Source: Limnobaculum allomyrinae (GTDB taxonomy: Bacteria > Pseudomonadota > Gammaproteobacteria > Enterobacterales > Enterobacteriaceae). From it: a stretch of 64,000 bases of DNA. A program made the translations under genes and the position numbers. Below, piece by piece: positions 51,790-62,000 of this stretch. The notes under the pieces are model-generated. The model worked only from the letters and a program-made list of their open reading frames with translations. It did not search any database and was not told the DNA's origin. The DNA is taken from the NCBI RefSeq assembly GCF_016649425.1, contig NZ_JADRCR010000012.1, positions 18,776 to 82,775 of the forward strand. Direction: 5' to 3'. Numbering within the stretch: the stretch's first letter is position 1; every line of letters starts with the position of its first letter.

Positions 51790-52434
51790 TTATAACTCCT
51801 GAGAAGAATTACTTATTATAGAATAAAATTTATCTCCGCCATAATATGAGTTTCTCATCCTTATAAACTCCATAGAATTTTTCACTCCCAATTTATACAT
51901 AATATTATAACGATGTACACTTACTGTTTTTGTATTAATGTTAATTACTTTCGCCACCTCCTTATTTGACATTCCTTTTATAAGGCATTGAAATATTTCC
52001 AGCTCTCTTTTTGTTAAAAGACTAAGTTTACTACTAAATTGATCACCAATGCTATTATTAGGAAAACATTGATAATTACTCATAACTAACTCAGCCACTA
52101 ATGTAATTTCATGAAGGCTATTTAATTTATTTAATATCCCATCAACTGTTCTCATATAAAAATCGAAATCAGTAATAAGAGCTTTCTCTATCGCTAACAG
52201 AATAATCTTTATATTTTTTCCTATAATATCATCCTTACATAGATTAAACATTTCCATGTCTATGATAACTAAATCAACATCATTCTCTTCCATATATAAA
52301 ATAAAATCAGTAACTGAATGAGAAATATCAACCTTATTAATAACATTAGAATCACCTAATATTTTTTTTAAGGCGAAGCAAACAAATTTATCATCATCAA
52401 TAACAACTGCATTTATCTTTTTTTGTGATTCCAT
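51790..52434 (-). CDS. LuxR/FixJ-type response regulator of the adhesin locus
   Basis: 214 residues. The receiver domain keeps the acidic pocket (DDD 13-15), phosphoacceptor D59 and lysine K103, but has alanine where Ser/Thr is usual (about 81). The C-terminal LuxR HTH (LLTKRELEIFQCLIKGMSNKEVAKVININTKTVSVHRYNI) is complete. No sensor kinase is in view. It is the last gene of the secretion locus on the same strand, about 110 bases after the TolC-type gene, and may control it. Confidence 0.82.
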   Translation of the reverse strand: MESQKKINAVVIDDDKFVCFALKKILGDSNVINKVDISHSVTDFILYMEENDVDLVIIDMEMFNLCKDDIIGKNIKIILLAIEKALITDFDFYMRTVDGILNKLNSLHEITLVAELVMSNYQCFPNNSIGDQFSSKLSLLTKRELEIFQCLIKGMSNKEVAKVININTKTVSVHRYNIMYKLGVKNSMEFIRMRNSYYGGDKFYSIISNSSQEL

Positions 52435-52544
52435 ATTGTCACACCCTTATTTTACAATTAACATAATAAATTATATAAAACATTGCAATCATGATAACGA
52501 AGGCTAATTCTAACTTATTATTGCAAGCTAATATATTTAAAATA

Positions 52545-54317
52545 TTATTTTAATGGTATGTTAAGCCAACCTAATAAAGTTGCTGACTCTGACATAACAT
52601 TAATATTAGATATATAACCTTCAAATTGATTGTTTATCACGGACACTTGATTATTAAAATGATCACTTTCTGTTGTAAGCACATCAACTAATGAACGTTT
52701 TCCTAAATAATACCATTGCTCATAGAACATATTTCTTACACGATCTGTTTCCGAAGATAACATTTCATATTCTTTTGCACGTTCAAAAGCAGAATCTCGC
52801 AACTGAAACAAACTTCGAATTTTATATTTTAGCTCCAACACTGTGGTTTCAAACTGCATCTGACTTGCTTGAGCTCTTTGTACTGCAGCAAGTTCAGATG
52901 CAGTATCTGATCCACCTGAAAATAAATCCCATTCTAAATTAACGCCAGTATACCAAGCCTGCTCATCTCCATTTGTATCTCTAGCAGAGCTTTTTGATAC
53001 AACCCAATTTATACTTGGGTAAGAGGATGACCTAATAGCATCTACTTTATGTTGACTGGCTTTTATTTCTGCTTTTGCTCGTAAAATTTGAGGATGGCTG
53101 TCTAGAGAATTTAAAATATCATTAGAACTCATGATTACGCTATTCCATTCGAAATTTTCAGGTAAACGTATTTCTTTTCCTAAAAGACGAGTCATTTTAA
53201 TTTGAGTTTCACGCCAACGGCCTTCTAATTGTTGTAAATTAGTTTTTGCTTGTAATAACTTAGACTGAGCTTGCACCAGTTCACTACCTCTGCCTTTATC
53301 TGTTTTAGTAATTTGGGATAACATATTAACGAGATCAGACATTCTCTTTTCATATGATTTTGCTACTTTGATATTTTTTTGGAATTTGTTTAACTCCAAA
53401 ATTGCTTCAATAGTTTGATAAGCAATTTGATTACGGGTTAACTGTATAGTTTGTACAGATGATTTAAATGTCTCTTCAGCACTTTGAATACCACTACTAG
53501 TTTTACCAAAATCATAAATTGTAGTGGTCATTAGAATAGAACCGCTCGTATCACTAATATCCGAAGAATTAGTAGTACCATTCCCAAAATTAGAAATTGG
53601 TGAGTTAGCTCCAATTTTCACTTGTGGCCAACGCTTTCCTTTGACTTCATCTACATCGTATTTTGCTGCACTAAAAAATGCCTGAGCATTGCGAATTTCA
53701 GGACTATATTTCAATGCTTGATATACAGTATTTCTGACAAAGTCTATAGATTTATTTTTAGTATTAAAAATATTGTTATTAGATGTGACAACAATATTTT
53801 TTCTACCTTTATTTTCATTAAGAGGTAATATTGATGTATTGTTCACACTACGCTCAGGGCTATCCTTCTTAAATTTTGTATCATCTACTGACTGAACTGT
53901 AGATTTTTTATTGATTTGTTGAGACTCTGATTTAATTATCATAGGTATATCGCTAAACACTAATTTATCAAAATCAGAATTGCTCAATATTTTTCTTTTA
54001 TTATCTTTCAAAGTTGGTTTAATAACTTGAACAGGTGCTTGTTTCATTTTGTTTTTATCTATATATACCGGTATTATAACCTTACTATCTAAAGTATCAT
54101 TGTCTAAAAAAATCGTTTTATCAGCTTGAATTATTTTTGGTTTTTCTACTTTTAATTTCTGCCGCCCCACTTGTAAAGATGTTGCTCCCACAGTCATAAC
54201 ACGACGTCCTGGTTGTAAATGCTTTAATAATTCATTATCGATTTGTCCCGATATTGCATTACTTTCCATAACCAACAAAATTAATGTTAATAGGATTTTT
54301 TGTTTCATTTTCATCAT
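52545..54317 (-). CDS. TolC/LapE-type outer-membrane channel of a type I secretion system
   Basis: 590 residues. A signal peptide (about 1-24) is followed by an unusual 160-residue lysine- and asparagine-rich, low-complexity stretch (about 25-190), then the two outer-membrane efflux protein repeats (about 195-580; AQAFFSAAKYDVDEVKGKRWPQVKIG and SYPSINWVVSKSSARDTNGDE). The extra N-terminal stretch is longer than in usual LapE/AggA proteins. It lies 6 bases after the HlyD-type gene. Confidence 0.88.
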   Translation of the reverse strand: MMKMKQKILLTLILLVMESNAISGQIDNELLKHLQPGRRVMTVGATSLQVGRQKLKVEKPKIIQADKTIFLDNDTLDSKVIIPVYIDKNKMKQAPVQVIKPTLKDNKRKILSNSDFDKLVFSDIPMIIKSESQQINKKSTVQSVDDTKFKKDSPERSVNNTSILPLNENKGRKNIVVTSNNNIFNTKNKSIDFVRNTVYQALKYSPEIRNAQAFFSAAKYDVDEVKGKRWPQVKIGANSPISNFGNGTTNSSDISDTSGSILMTTTIYDFGKTSSGIQSAEETFKSSVQTIQLTRNQIAYQTIEAILELNKFQKNIKVAKSYEKRMSDLVNMLSQITKTDKGRGSELVQAQSKLLQAKTNLQQLEGRWRETQIKMTRLLGKEIRLPENFEWNSVIMSSNDILNSLDSHPQILRAKAEIKASQHKVDAIRSSSYPSINWVVSKSSARDTNGDEQAWYTGVNLEWDLFSGGSDTASELAAVQRAQASQMQFETTVLELKYKIRSLFQLRDSAFERAKEYEMLSSETDRVRNMFYEQWYYLGKRSLVDVLTTESDHFNNQVSVINNQFEGYISNINVMSESATLLGWLNIPLK

Positions 54318-54323
54318 AAAACC

Positions 54324-55586
54324 TTATCGTTCACGGAATGCTTCTTTGGCTTTCAAGACCGGTTTTAATATGAAATCTAATATGGTTTTTTCGCCGGTTC
54401 GGATTTCAACGGTTGCAATCATTCCAGGCATAATAGGGAATACTTTATCTTTAAGATTTAAGGCTGCTTTATTTGTCCGAACTAATACGCGGTAATAAGT
54501 GGTATCTCCGCGTCCCTGACGCATCTTGTCTTCATCTTTTAAAGTATCGGCACTAATATGTTCTAAAACACCATCTAGCCCACCATAAATGGCATAATCA
54601 TATGCAGTAATTTTTACTATTACAGGCAAACCAGGACGTAGGAAAGCGACATCTGATGGCTTAATTTTAGCCTCCACTAATAGCTGATCTTCTAACGGAA
54701 TAATTGCCATAATTTCACCACCTTGAGGAATAACGCCCCCAACTGTAGTGATTTTGATGTTGTTTACCGTTCCTCGCACTGGAGCCATAATAGTGGTGCG
54801 ATTCATTACATCTTTGCGAGCAGCTATATTTTCCACACTCTGTGCCAACTCACTTTCAAATTTGTTGAGTTCAGCATTAGCGTCAGAACGGAACTTGTTC
54901 TGACGTTCGGTAATTTGCAACTGAAATTCATTTGCCTGACGACGCATCCGCAGCAGCTCTACTTCTGACATCAACCCTTTACGCATCAGGGGTTCAGACA
55001 GATTGATTTCATCCTGTGCCAGCTTCAGACTAGTCTGCAACGTCTTTACACTCTCATCTAGTGTCTGTTTCCGGGAATTAAATGCCTGAGTCTCATCTTT
55101 CACCACTGATGCCACCGCCATCACATCTGCTGGGAATTCTAGTGGAGTTCCGTAGGCTTCTGCCCGCAAGCGTACAATAGTACCCTTCAGGCCAATCACT
55201 TTAGAAACCCCTTCACGGTAGATAGCACTAACACGAGTTGGATCAATTTTCAGCAGTACTTGACCTTTTTCTACCACGTCCCCTTCACGCACATTTAGCT
55301 CTTCTAGAATTCCTCCCTCCAAGTTCTGAATAATTTGTTCCCGGCTAGCCGGAATAATACTTCCCTCTCCCAAGGTAATTTCTTCCACACGGGCAAATTT
55401 TGCCCACACAATAGTAATAACCAGAATGGCTCCAATTAAATACAGCATGATCAGACTGAATGGAGTCTTCTGCTCTATCAATGCTTCTTGCAAGTCACTC
55501 ATAAAAGGTAAATCACTATTTTTTACTTTTCCTGTCGACCGAGAAGCCGATCGTTTATTGCGTATTTTTAGTATATCCCCTATCAT
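54324..55586 (-). CDS. HlyD/LapC-type membrane fusion protein
   Basis: 420 residues. One transmembrane helix at about 43-62, a lipoyl/barrel-sandwich part (GEGSIIPASREQIIQNLEGGILEELNVREGDVV), a long coiled coil (about 155-270) and a C-terminal beta domain (GMIATVEIRTGEKTILDFILKPVLK) are the HlyD family signature. It links the ABC transporter to the outer-membrane channel. Confidence 0.94.
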   Translation of the reverse strand: MIGDILKIRNKRSASRSTGKVKNSDLPFMSDLQEALIEQKTPFSLIMLYLIGAILVITIVWAKFARVEEITLGEGSIIPASREQIIQNLEGGILEELNVREGDVVEKGQVLLKIDPTRVSAIYREGVSKVIGLKGTIVRLRAEAYGTPLEFPADVMAVASVVKDETQAFNSRKQTLDESVKTLQTSLKLAQDEINLSEPLMRKGLMSEVELLRMRRQANEFQLQITERQNKFRSDANAELNKFESELAQSVENIAARKDVMNRTTIMAPVRGTVNNIKITTVGGVIPQGGEIMAIIPLEDQLLVEAKIKPSDVAFLRPGLPVIVKITAYDYAIYGGLDGVLEHISADTLKDEDKMRQGRGDTTYYRVLVRTNKAALNLKDKVFPIMPGMIATVEIRTGEKTILDFILKPVLKAKEAFRER

Positions 55587-55660
55587 TACCTATTGTTTTC
55601 CTTAAACTTTATACATTTTCCACTATGAGTTACCACATCCTTGTGCTTATGCGTACTTCA

Positions 55661-57823
55661 CTACTGTGCCCGACCATTAGCTTTTAAAGCAGCAATGACT
55701 TCATCTTTTAGCCCATCGGCAATTACTTTTCCTTCATCAAGTACAATCAACCTATCTACCAGTTCTAATAATGAGAAACGGTGTGTTACTAAAATTACAG
55801 TTTGATCTTGAATGGAGTTTTTTAGTTTTTTTATAAACTGCAATTCTGTCATTGCATCCATAGAACTCGTTGGCTCATCCATTAATAGAACTTTGGGGTT
55901 TAACAATAAGCAACGAGCTAGTGATACCAGTTGTTTCTGGCCACCAGAAATACCCTGGCCCATTTCACCGATTGGCATTTCAAAACCGAGTGGATGACGG
56001 GAGGCAACATGTTCTAGTCCCGTTATACGAGCTACATTAAGAAGTTCTTCTGTTGTCGCCGATGGATTACCAATAGTGACGTTTTCACGCAATGTTCCAA
56101 AAAATAAACGACTATCCTGACCTACATAGCCTATTGAGCGACGCCAATCTGCTGGATCCACTTGCGTAGCATCCACATTATCAATCATTAATTGGCCACT
56201 ACTTGGCTGGAACAGTCGTGCTATTACTTTTAATAAGGTTGATTTACCGCCACCAATACTACCTAAAATAGCAATACGCTCTCCCTGACGAATAGATATA
56301 TTGATATTTTGTAACACAGTCGGAGAAGCCATCATGCCGCTGCCTGGATAGCTAAAGCTGACATTTTTTAAGCGTAGATGTCCGATAAAATTTGGTGATG
56401 ATAAGTAATGAATTTTTTCATTACGTTCGGTGGGTATATTCATTAATTGATTCAACGAAGCCAAAGCAGCTTTTGCTTGCTGGAAGCGAATCGCTAATCC
56501 AACGACAGATACCAAAGGTGATAGGGTTCTACCAGATAAGATGACTGCACCAATCATCGAACCCATAGTTAGCTCCCCTGCATGAATTAAATACACCCCC
56601 CAGATCACCACAACAACTGTCGTTATCTGTTGAATAAAAGTCACAAAAGTCGTTGTTGTGCTAGATAAAGCTTTAGACTTCATTGAGGTGCTAGCGGCTA
56701 GAGCGCTAAAATCATCCCAACGCTTTTGCATTATTCCCTCACCTTGAACAGCTTTTAATGATTCAAGTCCATCAACAGTCTCAATCAATAGCCCCTGTTT
56801 CAAAGAAATTTCACGCAGATTCTCCTTCATGTTTCTTGCTAACGGCCACTGAATAAAAACACTAACAATTAGGATGATAGGAACTGCACATAGCGGTACG
56901 ATGACCAGTGGCCCACACACCAAATAAATAATGAATAAAAACAAAGCACAGAATGGTAAATCGGACAAAGTTGATAGAGTTGCTGAGGTTATAAAATCAC
57001 GTACAGATTCGAATTCACGTAATTGATTAGCAAAAGAACCTGAAGACTGAGGTTTACCTTCCATTCGAATGCTTAATACTTGTCTAAATAGCATTGAGCC
57101 TATTAATAAATCAGCCTTTTTCCCAGCAATATCAAATAAATGGGATCTAACCAGTCGAGAAATAAACTCAAAAATAATCGCAACAAATACCCCAATAGCT
57201 AAAGACCATAGCGTCACATAAGCTTGTGTCGGGACTACTCGGTCATACACATTCATGGTAAAAAAAGTGGAGGCTAATGTTAGAACATTAGCCAATAGTG
57301 CTGCAAAAGCTGCACTAATGAAGTAATGACGATAACGCCATAAAGTGGAAAATAACCAATGGACTTCTTTATTTGGTTTCGGTAAATAATCGTTATTGCG
57401 CTCCTCTAATTTAGGTTTAGGATTACACAGCAAAACATAACCAGCATACATATCGCTTACTGAACTAGCAGATATTGTTACTTCTCCAGCATTATCTGGT
57501 AAAACGACCAGATAAGTAAAAGTAGAGTTTTTTTCCTTATTTCGTTTAGTGATAATACAGTAATTACCATTTTTACAGGCTATAACGACTGGAAATAAAT
57601 AGGAAAATAATTGCTCAAGATCTCGTTCAACCCAAGCACACCCCATAGCAATTTTATCTAGCATACGTAGTGCAAGTTGAGGAGTGAGTTTTTTCTCTTT
57701 AGGTAATCCAGCATATAATACAGCTGTACTAGTCGGTTTATTATAATAAGTAGCCAGCCATTGAATGGACCAGAGTAAACTATCCTGTTGTGCGTCCATT
57801 GCAGGGACAAAATCCTGACTCAT
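55661..57823 (-). CDS. LapB-type ABC transporter for adhesin secretion
   Basis: 720 residues from the ATG at 57821-57823 (AAGGA 6 bases upstream). The N-terminal peptidase C39-like domain (about 1-130) lacks the catalytic cysteine, so it serves as a docking domain. The membrane part is at about 160-420. The ATPase has Walker A ILGSIGGGKST, signature ISGGQKQ, Walker B VLLMDEPTS and H-loop ILVTHR. It should export the adhesin encoded upstream on the same strand. Confidence 0.95.
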   Translation of the reverse strand: MSQDFVPAMDAQQDSLLWSIQWLATYYNKPTSTAVLYAGLPKEKKLTPQLALRMLDKIAMGCAWVERDLEQLFSYLFPVVIACKNGNYCIITKRNKEKNSTFTYLVVLPDNAGEVTISASSVSDMYAGYVLLCNPKPKLEERNNDYLPKPNKEVHWLFSTLWRYRHYFISAAFAALLANVLTLASTFFTMNVYDRVVPTQAYVTLWSLAIGVFVAIIFEFISRLVRSHLFDIAGKKADLLIGSMLFRQVLSIRMEGKPQSSGSFANQLREFESVRDFITSATLSTLSDLPFCALFLFIIYLVCGPLVIVPLCAVPIILIVSVFIQWPLARNMKENLREISLKQGLLIETVDGLESLKAVQGEGIMQKRWDDFSALAASTSMKSKALSSTTTTFVTFIQQITTVVVVIWGVYLIHAGELTMGSMIGAVILSGRTLSPLVSVVGLAIRFQQAKAALASLNQLMNIPTERNEKIHYLSSPNFIGHLRLKNVSFSYPGSGMMASPTVLQNINISIRQGERIAILGSIGGGKSTLLKVIARLFQPSSGQLMIDNVDATQVDPADWRRSIGYVGQDSRLFFGTLRENVTIGNPSATTEELLNVARITGLEHVASRHPLGFEMPIGEMGQGISGGQKQLVSLARCLLLNPKVLLMDEPTSSMDAMTELQFIKKLKNSIQDQTVILVTHRFSLLELVDRLIVLDEGKVIADGLKDEVIAALKANGRAQ

Positions 57824-58007
57824 AGTAATTCCTTGCATTGATATAAATTACAGAAAAATATCAAATCAAATATATTGATAAAATAATACATAATTCAGCT
57901 ATAGAAATGTATTGCAGATACCATATCTACAGCTGAATAAAATATATTTATACAAATGTGTTATATGCACATTCTAGATATTAAATAAATATCCAAAACT
58001 ACTATTT
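57824..58007. other. Intergenic region, ABC transporter and OmpA-type gene
   Basis: 184 bases, very AT-rich, with no gene. It may hold a separate promoter for the secretion genes. No terminator hairpin is obvious. Confidence 0.4.
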
Positions 58008-58994
58008 CTAAAATAATCCTAACGTTGTTTTTTCTCTTTTACCTACAAAAGAGACTTCACTTTTAAACATAATGTCAACACGACGGTTAGCTCGATTACA
58101 GTAATTACGTTCGTTCGCTAGTAAACCAGTACAGTCAACTGTTGGATTATTAGCGCCTTGACCTGTGGCAAACAGCATTGATGGAGAAACGCCATAAGAT
58201 ATCAATATATCTTTCACAGTTTCTGCTCGTTGTACTGATAACTTCTGGTTAAATACTTGGTTACCTACAGGATCCGCATGACCTACAATATTAACTTGAG
58301 TATTAGCAGGTAATTTAATTATATTCTCTACCATACCCTTTATTATACCCCCCCCACCTACCTCAATATCTGAAATATTCTTTCCTGCAAAACTAAATAA
58401 TATATTTCCTAGCGGCGCCCCTTCCTGATATTCACAAACACGTACAGCAGAAGCTCTATTAATAGTTTTTCCGCCCTTATAGCCAAATAGTTTGTTTTCT
58501 GCTTGTAGTCTATCAACGGTAACAGGGATTCCTGCCTCTGGTGCACGATTAGTCTCAATGAAGTAAGTCTTGCCACCGGTAAATTCTACATGTGATTCAG
58601 GTCTATATTTACCTTTATACTTTGGAGCATCATCCATATAAGCTTCAATAATATGTTTACCTGGTTCAACGCAAAATACGGTAAATTCACCGTCTCTTAA
58701 GGCACCCTGAAACTCTTGATCAACATAAACATTAGATACCCCTACCTCAACATCATTGCTATACAATGCTCGATAAAACACCACTTGCGCCAAGTGCTCA
58801 CTTACGTTACTGACAGGAACGTATTGCCCTCCTGTATGTGCTAGCATAGAAGGCATTATCGCAGTTTCTGTTGAGTCGACTTCTATTACATTATTAGCCA
58901 TTACATTGAAAGCTATTAAAACAGATAATCCTATTACTGAAACTTTCACAAATTTAGCTAATTTACTTATTTTTCTATTATTTTCCCTAAACAT
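58008..58994 (-). CDS. OmpA-family peptidoglycan-binding protein of the adhesin locus
   Basis: 328 residues. A signal peptide (about 15-33) is followed by a domain with a DUF2846-like pattern (EFTVFCVEPGKHIIEAYM) and a C-terminal OmpA domain (about 210-315: NTQVNIVGHADPVGNQVFNQKLSVQRAETV and NRANRRVDIMF), which binds peptidoglycan. It lies between the adhesin and the transporter genes, an arrangement seen in BapA/LapA-type loci, and may anchor the system in the wall. Confidence 0.88.
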   Translation of the reverse strand: MFRENNRKISKLAKFVKVSVIGLSVLIAFNVMANNVIEVDSTETAIMPSMLAHTGGQYVPVSNVSEHLAQVVFYRALYSNDVEVGVSNVYVDQEFQGALRDGEFTVFCVEPGKHIIEAYMDDAPKYKGKYRPESHVEFTGGKTYFIETNRAPEAGIPVTVDRLQAENKLFGYKGGKTINRASAVRVCEYQEGAPLGNILFSFAGKNISDIEVGGGGIIKGMVENIIKLPANTQVNIVGHADPVGNQVFNQKLSVQRAETVKDILISYGVSPSMLFATGQGANNPTVDCTGLLANERNYCNRANRRVDIMFKSEVSFVGKREKTTLGLF

Positions 58995-59074
58995 GGTTCA
59001 CTCCAATCTATTCTGTGATGGGTTTATTAAACAGTGTTCCGGAGGGGGTTTTACAACACCCTCCGGTAAAGTAA

Positions 59075-62000
59075 TTATAGGATGACCGGATTCACTGTAT
59101 TTTCGACCAGTACTTCAATACCTGAAGTACCCATAGTCCAGACGTTATAAGTGTTACTGTCGTATTGATAGTTACTGTGTGAAATATTCCACTGGCCGTC
59201 AGCCTTTTCTAACTGCAAAGTACTACCAGCTTCACCATTAACTATGATTGCTTTATTACCACTGTTAATTGCTAACTCTTCAGACCCTAAACGCAAGACA
59301 TCTTCAAGCGATACATTCAATGTGTTTCCACCATTAGCCATATCGAAGATTTCCACCGAGTTCAGTTTGTCTTTTAATACACTCAGGTCTAACAATTCAC
59401 CTTTAGTATCCATAATTAGAGTATCAATGCCTGCATCACCTGAAATGGAAGCAAAATCTGTAGAGATAATACTTATGGTGTCGTTACCATCTCCCCCTAT
59501 TACCTGATCTTCTTTACCAATATTGATAAAGCTATCATCGCCCAGTCCTCCCAGTAGAACATCTGTCTGTTCAGTACCAAATAGGGTGTCATTACCTGCA
59601 GTAAACATTTGTGTGATGGTCTGGAAGTCACTCGTAGTAGCAGACATACCCTGAATATCGCTGTTATCAACAGTCAACTGTTGATTAGCCAGTAAGGTCA
59701 ACAGATCCGTTTGTACATCTTTCAGAGTCAATAGTAACTCTGAGCTATAGGCGCTACCATTACCATCACGGTCGATATAAAGTAGGGTGTCATTACCAGA
59801 TATCTGAACGTTTAAGTAGTTAGCTATGGTTTCACCTGCTTCCATTGTAGCGCCCCCACTAACCCACTTAGCTCCACCGCCAAAGGTGTAACTCACTAAC
59901 ATTTCACTAATATCAATACAATCAGCATTCGGTGTTGTTTCTTTAACTCCCAGAGTGAAACCATTTACAATATCACTTCCATTACCTCCTCGGTTATCAC
60001 CAGTGAATCCCTTCTGTGGTTTATACAACAGGGTATCACGACCACCATGGATTAAATTGAATGTGTCATTACCTGCCCGCCCTTCGAAGATATTGTTACC
60101 CGCATCGTCAGTGAAGGTGTCATTACCTGCACCACCTGCAATACCTTCGATATTGTTGAGAGTAACCGTATTCCAGCCGGTGTATTGCGCTGATTTATTA
60201 ACCAGATTAATAGTTAAATCAGTATTATTGGCTAATTTAAAATCAACAGTATCTACATTGAGCACTTCTGATTTAGTTTGAGTGCTGGAAGCACTAGCAC
60301 TGCCGCCGTCATAAGTCTTATTCCCTAATTCAGCAATAAAGGTATCGTCATAGTTAGTACCGGTAATAACTGAAGATTTAGAGCTTGCAGACGACGTACC
60401 TGTACCAGCTGTGAGCACTTGTAAATTTTTTGCCTCTCCAGCCTTAAGGTTCGACCATGATTGATTAACATTCTCTATCGTATTGTTGCCAATAGATGTC
60501 ACACCACCAATATCCTGAGATTCCCCCATAACATTACGTAGTAAAACAACACTATATGTTTCACTTGGGTTTAAACCATAGAAACTCACGATCCCAGTAC
60601 TGTTATTGGTTTGTGAACCAGACTGAGGGTTAATTATCTGAGAAGAAACAACATTCCCATTTGAATCAATAAGTTGAATAGTATTACCAAAGAAAGTATT
60701 CAGCCCTTCTGAATCTAAGATTCGAAAATGCATGCTGGTTCCATACGCAATTTTGTTGTTATTCATAACAACAGAGGTTTGGTTGTTTGCGGTGAAAATC
60801 AGCAGATCTTTAGCTCCATCAAAATCCAGATCGATACTTATTATCCCAGTAACGGGGTTTCCTTTAAACCTACCGTCGCTTGAAATAGAACCCCCGAACT
60901 GCACAGCATTAGTTTTATCAGAACTAAAGGATGTATCAGATTGCAAGTACTGCGTACTAAAGTTAGTTGAGCTACTGGTTGAATTATTTAGATACAAGTT
61001 AATTGTACCCGAAATGATATCACGGTCTGATGCCCCCCCCCCAATTCTGGGGGCTTCAATGACATCCATTTTGCCATCACCATCCCAGTCAACAGCAACC
61101 GAAGCTCCACCAATCACATCGTCATCCATCTGATAAGTGTTAGATGGTTTCCCTATACCATTCATCTTGGTTGAATAGAGCTTTCCATTTCCATCATTAA
61201 AGAGAATTGTACTATTCGCTTGTTTTGATAGGTCAGAGGTACCTCCATCATCCACTGATGCTAGAAATAGATCCATATAGCCATCACCATTAAAATCGGC
61301 CCACGTCATTGAAGGTTCTGTAGCCATAGAAATCGCTGAACCTATATTGAAGAAGACATCATTAATGATTTGAGAGGTTGATAACTTACCACTTCCATCA
61401 TTCTGAAGTAGGACTAAACGCTGTGGATCTAGGCTCGAATTTGTTTTCGTTGAATCTGCAGCTCCAAGTTTATTGCTACCTAATGTTCCATGGAATGCAA
61501 TATCAACAGCGCCATCATTATTTAAGTCAACGCCAGATAGTGTCTGGCCAAAGCCAGCATTACCACTATTTTTACCGTTGTTACTTGTATCCCATGTATA
61601 CCAATCATCTTTAACGAAAGTACCCGCATTATTAAAGACTATTTGTGAATTAGGCCCTTTACCTGTGCTTGCTGCATCATTTGGTGTGGAATCTCCAAAC
61701 AGTAAATCGGCATAACCATCACCCATTAAGTCAATGGCAACAACGCCGCCATACCAAGTGCGTGCGTTGGCAAGTCCTCCCATTTGTTCTGCCGTGTAAT
61801 TACCATTCCCTTGATTCCAAAATACTTGTTGACCATTAGAATAACGGCTATCAACACCAACAATATCCATTAAACCATCACGGTTTAGATCGATAAATGT
61901 TGCATTCTGTATCATATTTAACTCGTTACTACCGCTACCTACTCCTCCGGAATTCGGTTGTAATACTTGTGAGTCAAATACGGTAGGATTATTCTCCTTA

